A DNA stretch of 64,000 nt from Dechloromonas sp. CZR5 (GTDB taxonomy: Bacteria; Pseudomonadota; Gammaproteobacteria; Burkholderiales; Rhodocyclaceae), in the NCBI RefSeq assembly GCF_008711155.1, contig NZ_VUYQ01000003.1, forward strand, positions 310,001 through 374,000, written 5' to 3'. Every line of letters starts with the position of its first letter. Within the stretch, counting starts at the first letter, position 1. The translations under genes were made by a program, and so were the position numbers. This document shows, piece after piece, positions 62,100 through 64,000 of this stretch. The notes beneath the pieces are model-generated. The model saw only the letters and a list, made by a program, of their open reading frames with translations. It was not told where the DNA came from and did no database searches.

Positions 62100-62975
62100 A
62101 TGAACTTTTCCAGCATGCGCCGTCTGGCGCTGAAGGCTGCGGCTGCCTGCGCCGTCGCGTCGCTCTTCGCCCTCCCCGCCACCGCATCCGACGCCGTCCT
62201 GCGCGTTTCGGCCATTCCCGACGAGGCACCCACCGAGCTGCAGCGCAAGTTCGCCCCGCTCGGCAAATACCTCGAAGCGCAAACCGGCATGAAGGTCGTC
62301 TTCACGCCGGTTTCCGACTACGCCGCCGTCGTCGAATCGCTGGCCACCCGGAAGATCGATCTCGCCTGGCTCGGCGGCTTCACCTTCGTGCAGGCCAAGA
62401 TCCGCACCAACGGCACCGCCATCCCCATCGCCCAGCGCGAAGAGGATGCCAAGTTCACCTCGAAATTCATCACCGCCGATCCGGCGATCAAGAGTCTGGC
62501 CGACCTCAAGGGCAAGACCTTCGCCTTCGGCGCCCCATCTTCCACCTCGGGCAGCCTGATGCCGCGCTTCTTCCTGCAGCAGGCCGGCCTCAATCCGGAA
62601 AAGGACTTCAAGAACGTCGCCTTCTCCGGCGCACACGACGCCACCGTGGCCTTCGTTGCCGCCGGCAAGGCCGAGGCCGGCGTGCTGAACGCCTCGGTCT
62701 GGGACAAACTGGTCGAATCGAAGAAAGTCGATACCGACAAGGTGCGTGTCTTCGCCACCACGCCGCCGTACTTCGACTACAACTGGACGGTGCGCGGCGA
62801 TCTCGACCCTGCCCTGGTCAAGAAACTGACCGATGCTTTCCTCAAGCTCGATCCGGCCAACCCGGAGCACAAGGAAATCCTCGCCCTGCAACGCGCGGCC
62901 AAGTTCATCCCGACCAAGAAGGAAAACTACGACGGGATCGAGAAGGCTGCCCACGCAGCCGGCCTGCTCAAGTAA
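62100..62975 (+). CDS. ABC transporter substrate-binding protein (PhnD-like, putative selenate type)
   Basis: The 291-residue protein has a signal peptide (residues 1-28, FALPATAS) and the PhnD-like pattern: LRVSAIPDEAPTELQRKFAPLGKYLE, DYAAVVESLATRKIDLAWLGGFTF, and GAPSSTSGSLMPRFF. From memory, this group is close to the proteins annotated as putative selenate transport (TIGR04553) rather than to the phosphonate PhnD of E. coli. It should deliver an oxyanion to the ATPase and permease encoded next. ATG 62100 has GGAG upstream. Confidence 0.85.
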   Translation: MNFSSMRRLALKAAAACAVASLFALPATASDAVLRVSAIPDEAPTELQRKFAPLGKYLEAQTGMKVVFTPVSDYAAVVESLATRKIDLAWLGGFTFVQAKIRTNGTAIPIAQREEDAKFTSKFITADPAIKSLADLKGKTFAFGAPSSTSGSLMPRFFLQQAGLNPEKDFKNVAFSGAHDATVAFVAAGKAEAGVLNASVWDKLVESKKVDTDKVRVFATTPPYFDYNWTVRGDLDPALVKKLTDAFLKLDPANPEHKEILALQRAAKFIPTKKENYDGIEKAAHAAGLLK

Positions 62976-62978
62976 GCA

Positions 62979-63815
62979 ATGAGCTTTTCGCTTGACGGCG
63001 TGGGGCTGACCCACGCCAATGGCTACACGGCCCTGGCCGACATTTCGCTACGTGCCGACCGGGGTGAGCGCATCGCCTTGATCGGCCCGTCGGGGGCGGG
63101 CAAGACCAGCCTGCTGTCGGTCATCGGCACGGCGCTAGCGCCGACGGCAGGACAAGGCACCGTGCTCGATTCCGCTCTGGCCGGACAGGCTCCGCGAGGC
63201 CAGGACCTGAAACGCCTGCGCGCCCGCATCGGCACCATTCACCAGGCGCCGCCCATTCCCGGCCGCCAGCGCGTCGTCACCGCCGTGCTGGCCGGCCGGC
63301 TCGGTCAATGGCCCGCCTGGAAGTCGCTGGCGTCCCTGCTTTACCCGATGGACATCCCCGGCGCCAGGGCGGCGCTCGAACGCGTCGAGCTCGCCGACAA
63401 GCTGTTCTGCCGCTGCGACCAGCTGTCCGGCGGGCAACTGCAGCGCGTCGGCATAGCCCGCGTGCTTTACCAGCAGCCCGACCTGCTGCTTGCCGACGAA
63501 CCGGTTTCGGCCCTCGACCCGGCCCTGGCCCAGGCGACGATACGCCTCCTGACGGCCGACGCCGAGGCGCGTGGCGCCACGCTGATCGCCAGCCTGCACG
63601 CCGTCGATCTCGCGCTCGGCAACTTCCGACGCATCGTCGGCGTCAAGGCCGGGCGCATCGCCTTCGATCTGCCCAGCGAGCGCGTTACCGATGCCCTGCT
63701 CCATGCGCTCTATGCAAGCGAAGGCGAGGAACTGCCGGTACAGGCCCACGAGCCGGCCTACGTGACCCGCCAACGGGCTGCCAACGACGCTGCGACGCGC
63801 GCCGCATGCTGCTGA
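62979..63815 (+). CDS. ABC transporter ATP-binding protein (PhnC-like)
   Basis: The 278-residue ATPase has Walker [10 protein letters not shown], the Q-loop near GTIHQAPP, the signature LSGGQLQRV, and Walker [14 protein letters not shown]. It is most like PhnC-type oxyanion importers. It starts 3 bp after the binding protein and its end overlaps the permease start by 10 bp, so the three are one operon. Confidence 0.9.
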   Translation: MSFSLDGVGLTHANGYTALADISLRADRGERIALIGPSGAGKTSLLSVIGTALAPTAGQGTVLDSALAGQAPRGQDLKRLRARIGTIHQAPPIPGRQRVVTAVLAGRLGQWPAWKSLASLLYPMDIPGARAALERVELADKLFCRCDQLSGGQLQRVGIARVLYQQPDLLLADEPVSALDPALAQATIRLLTADAEARGATLIASLHAVDLALGNFRRIVGVKAGRIAFDLPSERVTDALLHALYASEGEELPVQAHEPAYVTRQRAANDAATRAACC

Positions 63816-64000
63816 CGGCCGACCCCGCAGCCCGCCCGCGCCTGCTCGGCGCGCTGACCGTGCTCGTCGTCCTCTGGCCGCTGTTCCAGGCCGCCGAGGT
63901 CAAGCCCGGCGCCTTGTTCGATGCGAGCAACCTCAAGGTCATCGGTAATTTCCTGGCCGCCTTCCTGCCGCCGGAAACGGGCGCGGGATTCCTTGGTCAT
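63806..64000 (+). CDS. ABC transporter permease (3' partial)
   Basis: The ATG at 63806 starts a frame that overlaps the ATPase gene by 10 bp and runs off the right edge (65 codons visible). The visible part has a hydrophobic segment ([17 protein letters not shown]) followed by [19 protein letters not shown], like the start of PhnE-type permeases. The rest is outside the window. Confidence 0.75.
   Translation, partial: MLLTADPAARPRLLGALTVLVVLWPLFQAAEVKPGALFDASNLKVIGNFLAAFLPPETGAGFLGH

Overview
The window is a GC-rich bacterial chromosome segment, densely packed with protein genes. It has no tRNA, rRNA or CRISPR array that I could see. The gene set suggests a betaproteobacterium, probably of the Rhodocyclales (Dechloromonas/Azonexus-like): an aa3-type cytochrome oxidase operon with a cytochrome c domain fused to subunit II, a PHB-granule phasin, a TctD/TctE-like two-component system, type 2 ArgC, and ParC/ParE. 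The genus is an inference from gene content, not a database match.

Layout. 0-10.9 kb holds housekeeping and small metabolic genes: a TonB-like fragment at the edge, nudC, an exonuclease/GIY-YIG fusion, a patatin-like gene broken by an in-frame TGA, creA, a deoxyribosyltransferase, a YecA/SEC-C protein, a divergent AraC regulator and MFS pump with a clear inverted-repeat operator between them, a thioesterase/radical SAM pair, and an HNH protein. 10.9-19 kb is a heavy-metal resistance unit: a response regulator and kinase are divergent from a CzcCBA-like RND efflux operon, and the gap between them holds two TCAGTCAG boxes 11 bp apart. 19-25 kb carries a large hybrid kinase, a zinc-ribbon membrane protein, a DUF808 protein and a nitroreductase, followed by parE, a LysR regulator and small divergent genes. 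28.7-38.7 kb is a mixed region: a Spy-like periplasmic protein, a metallophosphoesterase, two more patatin-like lipases, argC, a free-standing PilJ-type sensor domain, a paralogous pair of unknown secreted proteins around a DUF1330 gene, and a B12-binding radical SAM enzyme.

38.7-40.9 kb and 53.0-54.4 kb have lower GC and carry orphan lipoproteins. They are probably acquired. Between them lies the terminal oxidase cluster (41-49.8 kb): SCO, coxB, coxA, a 40-residue protein, ctaG, coxC, an antisense DUF2909 gene, SURF1, an SCO-like membrane protein, ctaB and ctaA. A 159-bp palindromic MITE-like element with CTAG duplications has inserted exactly between the stop codon before ctaB and the ctaB ribosome binding site. 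parC follows at 50.6 kb.

54.4-64 kb carries an MscS channel, a phasin, a sirtuin, a FliL-like orphan, a sigma-54 two-component system, and the start of an ABC transporter operon of the phosphonate/putative selenate type that runs off the right edge.

The most unusual structures are the MITE insertion in the oxidase operon, the nonsense codon between the two catalytic residues of the first patatin gene, the phased direct repeat upstream of the metal efflux operon, and the patatin/B12-radical SAM/small-protein cluster.
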